The notes under the pieces are model-generated. The model worked only from the letters and a program-made list of their open reading frames with translations. It made no database searches and had not been told where the DNA came from. DNA of 64,000 nucleotides from an uncultured Eubacteriales bacterium (GTDB lineage Bacteria > Bacillota > Clostridia > Christensenellales > Aristaeellaceae): positions 1 through 64,000 of the forward strand of contig CADBEB010000010.1 in assembly GCA_902793605.1 (NCBI GenBank), in the 5' to 3' direction. Position numbers and translations under genes: made by a program. Positions within the stretch are counted from its first letter, which is position 1. The number at the start of each line of letters is the position of its first letter. Positions 14,838 to 23,403 of the stretch are shown in pieces.

Positions 14838-15785
14838 CAGATTCACAAAGTTCACCAGTTCCTCGCGGGGGGTCTTCGCGCGCTCGGTCGAGAGCTCGTT
14901 GAGCATGAGGGCGGTCTGGCCGTCCGGGCCCTGCACGCAGCGGCAGGAAGCGGTCAGGGTGAAATAGGTCTTGTTGTCCGGGGTTCGGTCCCCCTTGCAG
15001 ACCCAGCCGCAGGGGGCGATATCGTTCGAGCAGCAGGTCATGGCCCTGCGGGCGAAGTAGTAGTACCCCTTCGGGAACTCACGCCGCTTCCAGGCCTGGC
15101 CGACCAGGCGCACCTTCTTCCCGTCGTACCGCTCGGGATGGTCCATGCTGTCGACGTAGAACAGGCCGAACTGCTCCTCGGAGATGGCGATCACGTCCGC
15201 CTTCATGTCATAGGGCAGGTCCTCGTCCGTGATGCCGTCGTCCACGGTGCCGTCCAGGTTCTCGAAGAGGATCGTGGCGGCGCTATTCATGGCCCGCAGC
15301 TGCTTGCGCCAGGATGCCTTGTTGAAGTTCTCCCCGCAGCGGTTGACATAGATCATGTCCGCCGCCTTCATCGGGTCGGTCAGGATCTTCCGCATGTTGG
15401 CCATGTAGTTGTCGAAGGTCGTCGCGTCGGCGGTGGTCACCACCTGCGCCCAGCCCCAGAGCCGCGGCAAGTCGAAGGAATCCAGCTTCTCCATGCCCCA
15501 CATGGTGTTGTACTCCATGATGACGCAGGTGGGCTGGATCTCTTTGTCCAGCTCGGCCAGGCGCTCCGTGGTCAGCTCGTCCGCGCTGTCCAGGATCACC
15601 TGGACGCCCTTGTACTTCTCCAGCGCCTTCTCATCCCACTCGACCTCGCCTTCCTCGCAGACCAGGACGAGCACCTTCCCGCCGTTGGTGAAGCGCTCGT
15701 TCCCCAGGATGGTCAGGCCGAGGGTCGTCTTTCCCGACTCGATGAAGCCGGTGACCAGGTATACCGGTACAAAATCACGTCTCAT
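14835..15785 (-). CDS. COG0523/CobW-type GTPase fused to a C-terminal DUF1980-like domain
   Basis: G3E-family GTPases of this group insert or transfer metals, often zinc. The 316-residue protein has Walker A GFIESGKTT (residues 13-21), a long GTPase core (LVCEEGEVEW, ADMIYVNRCGE in place of the usual NKxD region), and a C-terminal domain from about residue 215 (VRLVGQAWKRREFPKGYYYF, then CCSNDIAPCGWVC) that resembles the Cys-containing OB-like domain of TIGR03943/DUF1980 proteins, which accompany putative metal permeases. It lies 10 bases after the His-rich COG0523 gene, so the pair is an operon. Confidence 0.75.
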   Translation of the reverse strand: MRRDFVPVYLVTGFIESGKTTLGLTILGNERFTNGGKVLVLVCEEGEVEWDEKALEKYKGVQVILDSADELTTERLAELDKEIQPTCVIMEYNTMWGMEKLDSFDLPRLWGWAQVVTTADATTFDNYMANMRKILTDPMKAADMIYVNRCGENFNKASWRKQLRAMNSAATILFENLDGTVDDGITDEDLPYDMKADVIAISEEQFGLFYVDSMDHPERYDGKKVRLVGQAWKRREFPKGYYYFARRAMTCCSNDIAPCGWVCKGDRTPDNKTYFTLTASCRCVQGPDGQTALMLNELSTERAKTPREELVNFVNL

Positions 15786-15795
15786 CGTTCATGCC

Positions 15796-16920
15796 TCACA
15801 GGTGGAACAGTTCCTTCAGCGCTTCCTCGTTCAGGTCGGCGCCGATCACGCACAGGCGGCCGGTGTAGTCCGCGCTGCCGTCGCGCATATCGATCTCGCC
15901 AGGCACATAGTCAAACTGGAACCAGCTGCCCGCGGCGTCCTGCAGGATGCCTTTGGCGCGCAGCACGCGGCCGTATTCCTCCTCGTCCCCGAGCTTGCCG
16001 AGGATGCCGCGGATCTCGTCCTGCTCGTAGCGCTGAGCGGTCTCGATGCCGATGTTGCCGAAGACCTCGTCCGCGTCGTGTTCGTCCGCGCCGTGGTGGT
16101 GATGGTGGTGGTGATGCCCGTGGCCTTCGTGATCGTGATGGTCGTGATGGTGATGCTCATGATGGTGTTCATGCTCATCATCGTCGTCATCATCGTCATC
16201 GTCATCATGATCGTCGTGGTCATGATCGTCGTGGTCGTGATCATGGTGATGCTCATGATGGTGTTCATGCTCATCATCGTCGTCATCGTCGTCGTCCTCA
16301 AGGGGAGCGAACCAGATCGGCTTGCCGGTCTCGATGACCTCGAGCATGAAGTCCGGCTCCATCTCGTCCCAGGGCGTGGTGATGATCCGGGCGTCGGGAT
16401 GCGCCTCCGCGATCAGCTGGCGGCTCTTCTCCACCCGGTCCGCGGGCAGGAGCTGCGTGCGACTGAAGATCACGGTGGATGCACTCTTCACCTGGTCGAG
16501 GAAGAATTCGCCGAAGTTCTTCATATACATGCGGCACTTGCCGGCGTCCACGACGGTGGCGCTGCCGCCGACCTCGATGTCCGGGTGGCGTTCCTTCGCC
16601 TTCTCCACGGCGGCGAGGATCTCGCTGAGCTTGCCCACGCCGGTGGGCTCCACGAGGATCCGGTCCGGGTGGTAGGTGTCGATCAGCTGGTCGACCGCGG
16701 CCTGGAAGTCGCCCGCCAGGGTGCAGCAAATGCAGCCGGCGTTCAGCTCGGTCACGGTGATGCCGGCGTCCTTCATGAAGCTGCCGTCGATCCCGATCTC
16801 GCCGTATTCGTTCTCCAGCAGCACCACCTTTTCATTCCGGATGCGGCCGGTCAGCAGTTTTTTGATAAGAGTGGTCTTTCCCGCTCCGAGAAAGCCCGAG
16901 ATCACGTTAATTTTTACCAT
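15796..16920 (-). CDS. COG0523-family metallochaperone GTPase with long His/Asp-rich loop
   Basis: The 374-residue protein starts at ATG 16920 (MVKINVISGFLG), preceded by AAAGGAA. Walker A is GFLGAGKTT, and GCICC follows near residue 66, the CxCC metal site of COG0523 GTPases. Between residues about 207 and 285 lies a run of almost only His, Asp and Glu, encoded by low-complexity DNA with internal duplications. The C-terminal CobW_C domain includes RVLRAKGILQ and WFQFDYVPGEI. Family knowledge points to zinc (or nickel/cobalt) storage and delivery under limitation. A near-consensus promoter is at 16961-16989; no Zur box was identified. Confidence 0.88.
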   Translation of the reverse strand: MVKINVISGFLGAGKTTLIKKLLTGRIRNEKVVLLENEYGEIGIDGSFMKDAGITVTELNAGCICCTLAGDFQAAVDQLIDTYHPDRILVEPTGVGKLSEILAAVEKAKERHPDIEVGGSATVVDAGKCRMYMKNFGEFFLDQVKSASTVIFSRTQLLPADRVEKSRQLIAEAHPDARIITTPWDEMEPDFMLEVIETGKPIWFAPLEDDDDDDDDEHEHHHEHHHDHDHDDHDHDDHDDDDDDDDDDEHEHHHEHHHHDHHDHEGHGHHHHHHHHGADEHDADEVFGNIGIETAQRYEQDEIRGILGKLGDEEEYGRVLRAKGILQDAAGSWFQFDYVPGEIDMRDGSADYTGRLCVIGADLNEEALKELFHL

Positions 16921-16960
16921 GGCTGTATTCCTTTCCCGGCTGCTTCTGCAGCCAATCCTC

Positions 16961-16989
16961 TTTATAGTCCCTCCGCCGCGCTTTGTCAA
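16961..16989 (-). promoter_or_regulatory. Sigma-A promoter of the COG0523 operon
   Basis: Minus strand TTGACA (16984-16989), 17 bases, TATAAA (16961-16966). It is divergent from the LRR promoter at 17003-17032. Confidence 0.8.
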
Positions 16990-17002
16990 CCGTTCCGGCG
17001 GA

Positions 17003-17032
17003 TTTACAGCCGGGGAACGGCTGTGCTATAAT
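17003..17032 (+). promoter_or_regulatory. Sigma-A promoter of LRR lipoprotein A
   Basis: TTTACA (17003-17008), 18-base spacer, TGC then TATAAT (17027-17032). Confidence 0.75.
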
Positions 17033-17069
17033 TCCTTCCGCCGAAAAAAACCGTCACCGGAGGTTTCCT

Positions 17070-18065
17070 ATGAGGTTTCCTATGAGGAAGAGACTGATCA
17101 CCGCGCTGGCGCTCCTGCTGGCCGTCCTGGCCGCCTGCGCCGCCGCGCACGCCGCGGAAGCAAGCCTGACCGTCGACGGGAAGACCTTTACCTGCGACGG
17201 GAGCGCGACGGAGATCGACCTGGGGGACGTAGCCCTTCCGAACACGGGCGAGGCCTACAGCGCCCTGGCGGCCTTCCTGCGCAGCATGCCCGCTCTGGCG
17301 AAAGTGGACATGTTCGCCACGGAGATCCCGCAGGCCCGGGTGGAAGCGCTGGCCGCGGAATTCCCGCAGATCCGCTTCGGCTGGACGATCGTCATCCCCT
17401 GCAAGAACAAAAACAACCCGGCCCGGAACAAGCACCTCCTGCGGACGGACGCCACCGCGTTCTCCACCTGCCACAACATCACCGCCACGTCCCACGACGA
17501 GCACGTCTGGGAGATGCTGAAGTACTGCCCGGACCTGATGGCCCTGGACCTGGGCCACAACAATACGATCCGGGACATCTCCTTCCTGAACTACGTGCCG
17601 AAGCTGCGCGTGCTGATCTTCTCCTTCAACCGGAAGTCACGCGGCGACGAAGGCCCGCCGCTGGACACAACGCCCCTGGGCACCCTGAAGGACCTGGAAT
17701 ACCTGGAGATCTGCAAGAGCAACATCGCCGACATCTCGCCCCTGGCGAACTGCACGAAGCTGGTGGACCTGAACATCGGCACGAACCACATCTCCGACAT
17801 CACCCCGCTGTACGGGCTGAAGAGCCTGCGCCGGGTCTTCCTGTGCGGATGCAACAGCTACGGCGGCCGCCCCTTCCCCGAGGAGGAGGTGGCAAAGCTC
17901 CGGGAGCAGATCCCGGACTGCGACGTCAACAACGAAACCGTCAACCTGGGCGGCACCTGGCGGCAAACCAGCCATTATACGACGCTGGCAACCATGTTCA
18001 GTTATCAGTCGAAAGAGCCTCAGGCTTATATCCCCTTTGACGACGTGCCGCACGACGGCGACTGA
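17070..18065 (+). CDS. LRR surface lipoprotein of cassette A
   Basis: The 331-residue protein starts at ATG 17070 with GGAGG at 17059-17063; a 12-base duplication (AGGTTTCCTATG twice) creates a second in-frame start five codons on. The signal peptide contains a lipobox LAAC. After an N-terminal domain (ALAAEFPQIRFGWTIVIP) come classical 22-residue LRRs (LMALDLGHNN, LRVLIFSFN, LEYLEICKSN, LVDLNIGTNHISDITPL). It is a clear paralogue of the protein at 29630-30475: both share FGWT, RTDA.AFST, GHNN and a final ..Y.P..FFD-type tail. Its end overlaps the convergent Lgt-like gene by 40 bases. It may present a ligand-binding face at the cell surface. Confidence 0.85.
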   Translation: MRFPMRKRLITALALLLAVLAACAAAHAAEASLTVDGKTFTCDGSATEIDLGDVALPNTGEAYSALAAFLRSMPALAKVDMFATEIPQARVEALAAEFPQIRFGWTIVIPCKNKNNPARNKHLLRTDATAFSTCHNITATSHDEHVWEMLKYCPDLMALDLGHNNTIRDISFLNYVPKLRVLIFSFNRKSRGDEGPPLDTTPLGTLKDLEYLEICKSNIADISPLANCTKLVDLNIGTNHISDITPLYGLKSLRRVFLCGCNSYGGRPFPEEEVAKLREQIPDCDVNNETVNLGGTWRQTSHYTTLATMFSYQSKEPQAYIPFDDVPHDGD

Positions 18066-18982
18066 ACCTTTTCGGACAGGAGCCAGGCGGCGATGAGCCC
18101 GGCCGATGTCAGGGCGAAGACGACGACCGACAGGGTCGCCAGATCCGTCCCCCCGGGCAGCGGGAAGAGATAGGGTTTATCCTGTACAAACTGCATCAGG
18201 GCGTTCAGCCCGAGCATCAGGACCGTGAGGATCAGCGGTCCTGCTTTTTTTGTGATCACGGTCCGCCGGATCATGATGACCAGGAGGATCACGGCGCAGA
18301 GCACCTGCTCGTAGTGGATGAAGCTGATAATGAAGGGGATCCAGGAGGAGGTGGTGCAGAGCATCTCCAGGAAGAGCTGCACCGCGCAGAGCATCCAGAC
18401 CGCCTTTTCAAAGCGGAGCCCCGGCGCCGCGGGCTTCTTCCCCGTCAGCTGCAGCCACAGGGCGCACAGCAGCGCGGCCAGCGCCGACAGTGTCGACACC
18501 GAGAGCTCGGGAAGGCCCCAGCCGTTCATGACCGCGAAGGGCCAGGCCGCGGGCAGGAAGGACGGCATCTCGCCCATGTTGAGGTAGCCGATCCCCGTTT
18601 CCGCCAGGCGCGCGAAGGCGACCAGCAGGCAGCCGGGCACGGCCATCGCGTCCAGGGCGGCCTTCGCATCCTCCCGGCAGGCCTTCGCCGCCAGGACCGC
18701 GCCCAGCGCGAAGCCCGCGCAGCCCCCGGTGAAGGACATCTCATCCGGCCGGAGAGCGACGAAGTATCCGAAGTCCCAGGGGGCGCCGCCGAAGATCAGC
18801 GCCGGCAGCAGGAAAAAAAGCCTGGCGCAGACGACCGCCAGGACCGTGCCGATGAGAACCGTCCACAGCGCGCACAGCGGCTTTCGGCCGGCCTTTTTCA
18901 GGGAGAAGGTATAAAGGACGCCGAACACGGTCAGTCCGGCGGCGTACAGCCCGTAAACCAGGGCGGGATTCACAAAGTCCAT
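18026..18982 (-). CDS. Divergent Lgt-like polytopic membrane protein, cassette A
   Basis: A 318-residue protein with seven or more hydrophobic segments. The order of motifs resembles prolipoprotein diacylglyceryl transferase: a Phe-x-Gly-Gly loop (MSFTGGCAGF, where true Lgt has a FHGG histidine) and later VAFARLAETGIGYLNMGE, reminiscent of the GRxGNFINGE signature with the Arg and Glu kept. The catalytic His is replaced by Thr. A similar paralogue lies at 30585-31610. It starts three bases after the NAGPA gene stop. It may be a lipid-dependent transferase of altered function; it is unlikely to be the housekeeping Lgt. Confidence 0.65.
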   Translation of the reverse strand: MDFVNPALVYGLYAAGLTVFGVLYTFSLKKAGRKPLCALWTVLIGTVLAVVCARLFFLLPALIFGGAPWDFGYFVALRPDEMSFTGGCAGFALGAVLAAKACREDAKAALDAMAVPGCLLVAFARLAETGIGYLNMGEMPSFLPAAWPFAVMNGWGLPELSVSTLSALAALLCALWLQLTGKKPAAPGLRFEKAVWMLCAVQLFLEMLCTTSSWIPFIISFIHYEQVLCAVILLVIMIRRTVITKKAGPLILTVLMLGLNALMQFVQDKPYLFPLPGGTDLATLSVVVFALTSAGLIAAWLLSEKVQSPSCGTSSKGI

Positions 18983-18985
18983 CGC

Positions 18986-19966
18986 TTACAGCCCCTCTGA
19001 AGATACAAAATAGATCACGTCCTGCAGCCTCCGGAGGGAAGTGTTCGGCTTATTGTCGTAGACCCGGTCGTTGTGGAAATAGAGCAGGGCGGAATCGCCG
19101 CCGTCCAGGTTGTAGGCGGTCTGTACCCCTTCCCTTTCGCACAGGGCGGCAAATTCCGCCAGGGTCAGGCCGGTATTCGTCGTGACCATGTCGGCACTGT
19201 TGTAGTTGCCGCTGGATTTGATGATCCGGTAGTGCAGGCGGTCCACCTGGCAGAAGGCGATCCGGGAGCGTTCGCGGGTGGACGCCATGTTCAGCCAGGC
19301 GTCGGCGCCCTCGAAATCCTCCACCGCCTTCCCGTCGACGACGAGGGCGGGGCCGAAGCAGAAGGAGTTCAGGATGCGCTTGCCCTTGTACTGCATGCCC
19401 GTGATGCTGCCCTTTTCGGCGTTGTGGACGATATGGAAATCCCCGTCCTCGTCCACGAGGAGGATGTCCATGATCATGCAGAGCCAGTGCCCGGGGGTGT
19501 CCAGCTGGTCCTTGTAGAGGGTACCCTGGCGCATATAGTACCCGAAGCCCTTTTTCTCCGTGCCGAAGGTGAAGTCGCCGTTCAGGCCGACAACGGCGTT
19601 CAGCAGGGTGCACAAGGTCACGCCGTCCATCTCCGCGCTGCGCAGGAAGTTCCCGGAGGCGGAAGCCGTGCGCATCTGGGAGGGATCGCTGATGATCACG
19701 TCGGCCACCCAGTAGTCGCACTTGTCCTCCACGCGCCCGGAGGTGATCTTCACGGAGATCGTGCTGTCTTCATAGGACGTGTCGGTAAAAGCTTTCTCAT
19801 TCGCGCGCGGCTCGATAACGGAAAGATCGACCGGGAGCTTGTAATCCGTCCGGTCGGAAAGATCCAGGCTGTCCAGGGGCGCGGTCCCCCAGGTGGCGGC
19901 GCACAGGAAGGGCAGGATGACCGCCAGACCCAGCGCCGCGAGCCTTTTACCAGCAGAGTTCCGCAT
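18986..19966 (-). CDS. Secreted phosphodiester glycosidase-like (NAGPA) protein, cassette A
   Basis: A 326-residue exported protein with a signal peptide (KRLAALGLAVILPFLCAAT). The NAGPA fold is shown by the stepwise pattern LLNAVVGLNGDFTF, ILLVDEDGDFHI, NSFCFGPALVVDGK, SRIAFCQVDR and the signature YNLDGGDSALLYF near the C-terminus, followed by VIYFVS. Family members cleave or bind sugar phosphodiesters; bacterial versions probably act on wall polymers or glycans. The paralogue at 31653-32540 has the same motifs. It is the first gene of a pair with the Lgt-like gene. Confidence 0.85.
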   Translation of the reverse strand: MRNSAGKRLAALGLAVILPFLCAATWGTAPLDSLDLSDRTDYKLPVDLSVIEPRANEKAFTDTSYEDSTISVKITSGRVEDKCDYWVADVIISDPSQMRTASASGNFLRSAEMDGVTLCTLLNAVVGLNGDFTFGTEKKGFGYYMRQGTLYKDQLDTPGHWLCMIMDILLVDEDGDFHIVHNAEKGSITGMQYKGKRILNSFCFGPALVVDGKAVEDFEGADAWLNMASTRERSRIAFCQVDRLHYRIIKSSGNYNSADMVTTNTGLTLAEFAALCEREGVQTAYNLDGGDSALLYFHNDRVYDNKPNTSLRRLQDVIYFVSSEGL

Positions 19967-20005
19967 GCCTTGAACACCCTTCCTTCATCGTATTCAGTAT
20001 CTGAT

Positions 20006-20035
20006 ATATTAGCATAAAGCACCGGCTCTTCGCAA
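20006..20035 (-). promoter_or_regulatory. Putative promoter of the NAGPA/Lgt-like pair A
   Basis: Minus strand TTGCGA (20030-20035), 18 bases, TAATAT (20006-20011). Confidence 0.5.
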
Positions 20036-20057
20036 GGGCGGCCGGTGAACGGCGGCG

Positions 20058-20909
20058 TCAGTAGATCCGGAGCAGGAGATCGAAGATCCCTGCGGTCCTG
20101 TCTTCGGCCGCGCGGCGGTCCCAGCCGGCTTCGGCGACGCGCCCGGCGGCCTCCAGGACCCAGCGGTGCGCGGTGCCGACGCTCTCCTGCGTGTCGTCAC
20201 CCATGTAGTGCGAGAGGCGGCCGCCCTCGCGGAAGGTCCCGGTCTCGATGCCGAGGAAGACCTCCGCCAGGCGAGTATCGTAGGTCCCGAAGGCGGAGAG
20301 CAGGCCGATGCAGTCCGCGTAGATCTCGTCCCGCAGGGCGTCCTTCTTTTCCGGCACCTTTTTCCGGCAGACGAAATGCGTCAGCTCGTGGTACTTCCGG
20401 ATCTGAATGGACTTTTCGATCCATTCCGCATTGCCCAGCCCGGCCTGCTGCGCGGAAACGGAGCTGTAGGGTCCGGCGCTGAGCAGGATCAGGGTATCGA
20501 CGAAGTTCGCCTTGTCCGAAGTGAAGCGGGCAAACTCCGCCGGCCAGTCCGTATTCCCGGCGGCAAGCCATTCCGCCTCATGGGCGTGGATCTTCTCCCA
20601 GTTGAACAGGCCCAGGATCGTCGCCGCCCCGACGGAGGGCGGGATGTCAGCCGGCTCGCAGCGGTAACCCAGGGCCCGGTAGGCGTGCACGAAGTCGTCC
20701 CGGTTTTCCAGGAACAGGATCTCCGCCCGGCCGGCGGGCGTGTCGCAGGAGGTCAGGCAGTCCCCCGCCGCGAAGGAAAAGTCCGGTTCCCGGTCCACCG
20801 GCTTCCCGCGGAGCACCGCGTCCTTAAACTCCTCCGATTGGCTTATCCCTTCCTCAACCGGCAGCAGCAGCTGGGGATACCGTTTCGCCACTTCATACAG
20901 GATATGCAT
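20058..20909 (-). CDS. Putative HExxH zinc-dependent protein of unknown family
   Basis: I choose ATG 20909 because GGAGG lies eight bases upstream. The 283-residue cytoplasmic protein has HELTH at residues 174-178 and a downstream DEIYADC with Glu at about 195, the His-His-Glu arrangement of gluzincin-type metalloproteins. There is no signal peptide. The N-terminal half (residues 1-130) has no recognisable motif. The promoter at 20956-20984 is divergent from that of the repeat protein at 21082. Proteolytic activity is a possibility from the motif alone. Confidence 0.55.
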   Translation of the reverse strand: MHILYEVAKRYPQLLLPVEEGISQSEEFKDAVLRGKPVDREPDFSFAAGDCLTSCDTPAGRAEILFLENRDDFVHAYRALGYRCEPADIPPSVGAATILGLFNWEKIHAHEAEWLAAGNTDWPAEFARFTSDKANFVDTLILLSAGPYSSVSAQQAGLGNAEWIEKSIQIRKYHELTHFVCRKKVPEKKDALRDEIYADCIGLLSAFGTYDTRLAEVFLGIETGTFREGGRLSHYMGDDTQESVGTAHRWVLEAAGRVAEAGWDRRAAEDRTAGIFDLLLRIY

Positions 20910-20955
20910 CTTCCCTGCCTCCACGCGCTTTTTACTTCACTTCGCCTTTTTTTCC

Positions 20956-20984
20956 ATCGTATCACGGGGCTGCGCCGGATGCAA
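20956..20984 (-). promoter_or_regulatory. Putative promoter of the HELTH-motif gene
   Basis: Minus strand TTGCAT (20979-20984), 17 bases, TACGAT (20956-20961). Confidence 0.55.
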
Positions 20985-21003
20985 GGGAAGAACAGCCGCG
21001 AGA

Positions 21004-21032
21004 TTGAATAAACGCCGGAATGCGAGTATAAT
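21004..21032 (+). promoter_or_regulatory. Sigma-A promoter of the PSTITDMG-repeat protein
   Basis: TTGAAT (21004-21009), 17 bases, TATAAT (21027-21032). Confidence 0.75.
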
Positions 21033-21081
21033 GGATATAATATGTCCGGCCCCGCTGCCGCGAAAGGAGTTTATCGGGAAC

Positions 21082-22377
21082 ATGAAGCGCGCTGCGATCT
21101 TTCTCCTGGTGTTTTCCCTGCTCGCCGGTCTCACGCTGACCGCCGAAGCGGCTTCTTCCTATACCCTGCCCGACGCTCTGAAAAACGTCCCGCGGAAGGC
21201 GGAGGAGCTGTCCATCCCGGGCGAGCTCCCGCCCTACGTCCAGATCACGCTCTGGAAGGTTGAGGAGAACGGCGCGATCCGCCTGGAGCTGGAGGAGCCG
21301 GTCCCGCGCCTGAAGATCATGGAGCAGAACGTCCTGGAGGACGTCGAGTCCACGATCTTCACAAAGAAGAACGCCACCGTGGCCGACGCGCACCAGGTCG
21401 GCAAGGAGGATCCCGTCTTCTCCGTGAAAATGATCTGGAAGCTCGGGGAGATGGATTACATCCGTACATACGACACCTGGTCCGGCAGCCTGCGCTTCTC
21501 CGGCTGCTCCGCGTCGGAGGAGGTCGACCCGGCCGGTTTCGAGCCCTATACCTCCGTGAAACGGACCCTGTCCTTCGGCGAGGCCGGGAATCCGATCTGC
21601 GAGACCTGGCAGCTGGAGGGGGAAAAGGACCGCTTCACCCGCTCCGTCTATTACGACAACGACGGCAGGTTCTTCTCCATGACGCAGGCCTGGGAGTCGG
21701 TCAAGCCCGGCGATTACCAGGTCATCACCGAGACGGACAAGGCCGGGAACCTGACCGCCCTGACCGTGAACGATAAGAAAAACAGCTTCTACGCCAAGAG
21801 CGTCACGGTCAGCAGCAACCCGCAGGCGGCGCTGTTCCTGTCGGTCGAGACCGTGGACCAGAACTCCTTTGACGAACAGATCGAGAAGAAATATCCGCAG
21901 CTGGCCCGCGGCCTGATCGACTACGACGCGGTCGGGGACGACGAGCTGGATCCGGAATTCCTGGCGATGTTCAACCTGACCAGGGACAGCCTGGGCAACT
22001 TCGGCCTGGCCAACGACCCCTCCACGATCACCGACATGGGCCCCTCCACGATCACCGACATGGGCCCCTCCACGACTACGGATATGGGTCCCTCCACGAC
22101 CACGGACATGGGTCCCTCCACATCGAAGGACCTCCCGGAGGACGAGGACCTCGGGGACCTGGTCCCGATCCCGGCGAACGCGCGCATCTGGGCGCTGAAC
22201 TTCGGCACGCTCCTGAAGGGGCAGGTCTATGCCTTCATCACCACCGACCCGGTGATCGTCATGAAGGACGGGAAGGCCGCCCTGAACCCGGAGGCCGTGG
22301 ACGTGAACGGGGACCCGATCAGGCTGAAGAAGCACAAGCTCACCTCCCCGCCCATCGAGATCCCCGCGGCCGAATGA
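21082..22377 (+). CDS. Secreted protein with octapeptide repeats, unknown function
   Basis: The 431-residue product starts at ATG 21082 (MKRAAIFLLVFSLLAGLTL), with AAAGGAG upstream and a signal peptide cleaved after AEA. The mature part is beta-rich with many charged residues and no recognised domain. Residues 313-344 form four copies of the octapeptide PSTITDMG/PSTTTDMG; the protein then ends with a PIPANARIWALNFG segment. The gene has its own promoter and is flanked by divergent and downstream unrelated genes. Confidence 0.65.
   Translation: MKRAAIFLLVFSLLAGLTLTAEAASSYTLPDALKNVPRKAEELSIPGELPPYVQITLWKVEENGAIRLELEEPVPRLKIMEQNVLEDVESTIFTKKNATVADAHQVGKEDPVFSVKMIWKLGEMDYIRTYDTWSGSLRFSGCSASEEVDPAGFEPYTSVKRTLSFGEAGNPICETWQLEGEKDRFTRSVYYDNDGRFFSMTQAWESVKPGDYQVITETDKAGNLTALTVNDKKNSFYAKSVTVSSNPQAALFLSVETVDQNSFDEQIEKKYPQLARGLIDYDAVGDDELDPEFLAMFNLTRDSLGNFGLANDPSTITDMGPSTITDMGPSTTTDMGPSTTTDMGPSTSKDLPEDEDLGDLVPIPANARIWALNFGTLLKGQVYAFITTDPVIVMKDGKAALNPEAVDVNGDPIRLKKHKLTSPPIEIPAAE
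22018..22113 (+). repeat. 24-bp in-frame tandem repeat x4
   Basis: Four units of CCCTCCACGATCACCGACAT plus GGGC, encoding PSTITDMG/PSTTTDMG, with a fifth partial unit (PST). Copy-number variation would leave the frame intact. Confidence 0.95.
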
Positions 22378-22392
22378 CCCGCCGCGTGAACC

Positions 22393-22414
22393 GGCCGGGA
22401 GCTTTTTCCCGGCC
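22393..22414 (+). terminator. Weak hairpin after the repeat protein gene
   Basis: GGCCGGGA and TCCCGGCC form a stem with a 6-base loop. The T-run is in the loop side only, so termination is uncertain. Confidence 0.45.
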
Positions 22415-22417
22415 TGA

Positions 22418-22446
22418 TTGCAATCACCGGACAAACGATGTACAAT
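22418..22446 (+). promoter_or_regulatory. Sigma-A promoter of the DegV-family gene
   Basis: TTGCAA (22418-22423), 17 bases, TACAAT (22441-22446). Confidence 0.7.
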
Positions 22447-22476
22447 AGCGTCCGCTCAAAGAAAGGAGCTGATCCT

Positions 22477-23313
22477 GTGACCTGGCATCTGGTAGCCGAC
22501 TCCGCCTGCGACCTGCACACCCTCGAGGGCGGCGGGGACAGGGTGGATTTCACCACGATCCCGTTCACGATCCGCATCGGCGGAACCGAATATATCGACA
22601 ACGAGAACATCCCGGTCGAAGAGATGATCGAGGCGAACGAGACCCACGCGGAGATCGCGCAGACGGCCTGCCCCTCCCCCGAGGACTGGCGGGAGAAGTT
22701 CGCCGCCCCCGGCCCGGTGATCGCCTTCACGATCTCCAGCGCCCTGTCCGGCAGCTACAACAGCGCCTGCGCCGCGAAGGCCATGATGCAGGAGGAGGAT
22801 CCCGGCAAGCAGATCGCCGTGATCGACTCCAAAGCCACCGGCCCCGAAGAGGCGATGCTCATCTGGAAGGCGCGGAACCTGATCCTGGAAGGCAGGGAGT
22901 TCGACGCGATCGAGCGGGAGCTGAACGAAACCGCCGAAAAGATCCACACCAGCTTCGCCCTCGCCTCCTACCACAACCTGATCAAGAACGGACGGGTCAG
23001 CCGTCTGAAGGGCTTCATCGCCGGCCACCTGGGCTTCTGGGGCATCGGCATCGGGAATGAGCAGGGCGAGATCGCCATGCGCGGCCGGGCCCGCGGCAGC
23101 AGGAGCATGATCCGCTTCCTGACCGAGGAGCTGCAGAAGGTCGGCCTGGCAGGGAAACAGATCGTGATCAGCCACTGCATGAACGAGAAGGATGCCCGGG
23201 ACCTGATGAGCGCGCTGCTCGCGGTCTTCCCGGACGTGAAGGTGCTCGTGCAGCCCACGCGGGGACTGGACAGCTTCTACGCGGAGCGCGGCGGCCTGAT
23301 CGTCGGCTACTGA
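22477..23313 (+). CDS. DegV-family fatty-acid-binding protein
   Basis: The GTG start at 22477 has AAAGGAG eight bases upstream; the longer ATG frame lacks one. The 278-residue protein begins WHLVADSACDL (DSxxDL is the DegV N-terminal motif), has PFTIRIGGTEYIDN, FTISSALSGSYNSA (the fatty acid-binding TISSxLSGTY loop) and the later ASYHNLIKNGRVSRLKGF motif. Family members bind fatty acids and pass them to fatty acid kinase FakA. The C-terminal domain is complete. Confidence 0.9.
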   Translation: MTWHLVADSACDLHTLEGGGDRVDFTTIPFTIRIGGTEYIDNENIPVEEMIEANETHAEIAQTACPSPEDWREKFAAPGPVIAFTISSALSGSYNSACAAKAMMQEEDPGKQIAVIDSKATGPEEAMLIWKARNLILEGREFDAIERELNETAEKIHTSFALASYHNLIKNGRVSRLKGFIAGHLGFWGIGIGNEQGEIAMRGRARGSRSMIRFLTEELQKVGLAGKQIVISHCMNEKDARDLMSALLAVFPDVKVLVQPTRGLDSFYAERGGLIVGY

Positions 23314-23330
23314 CCCGGCTGATTTTTCGC

Positions 23331-23359
23331 TTGTTTATCCTTTCCCGTTTTGCTATAAT
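23331..23359 (+). promoter_or_regulatory. Sigma-A promoter of the PrsA-like gene
   Basis: TTGTTT (23331-23336), 17 bases, TATAAT (23354-23359), about 45 bases before the ATG at 23404. Confidence 0.8.
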
Positions 23360-23403
23360 AGCGGGAGTGTTCCACGAATACGAATGAACGGAGAGATCGA
23401 TCC

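Noticed and set aside
16080..16300. His/Asp-rich low-complexity DNA looked like a possible assembly error
   Set aside because: The frame is kept throughout, and His-rich loops are a known trait of COG0523 proteins.
18026..18982. Annotation as the housekeeping prolipoprotein diacylglyceryl transferase Lgt
   Set aside because: The key His is Thr, the signature is diverged, and there are two such genes, each in a cassette.
22018..22113. Regular 24-bp repeats as a CRISPR-like array
   Set aside because: In-frame coding repeats without spacers.
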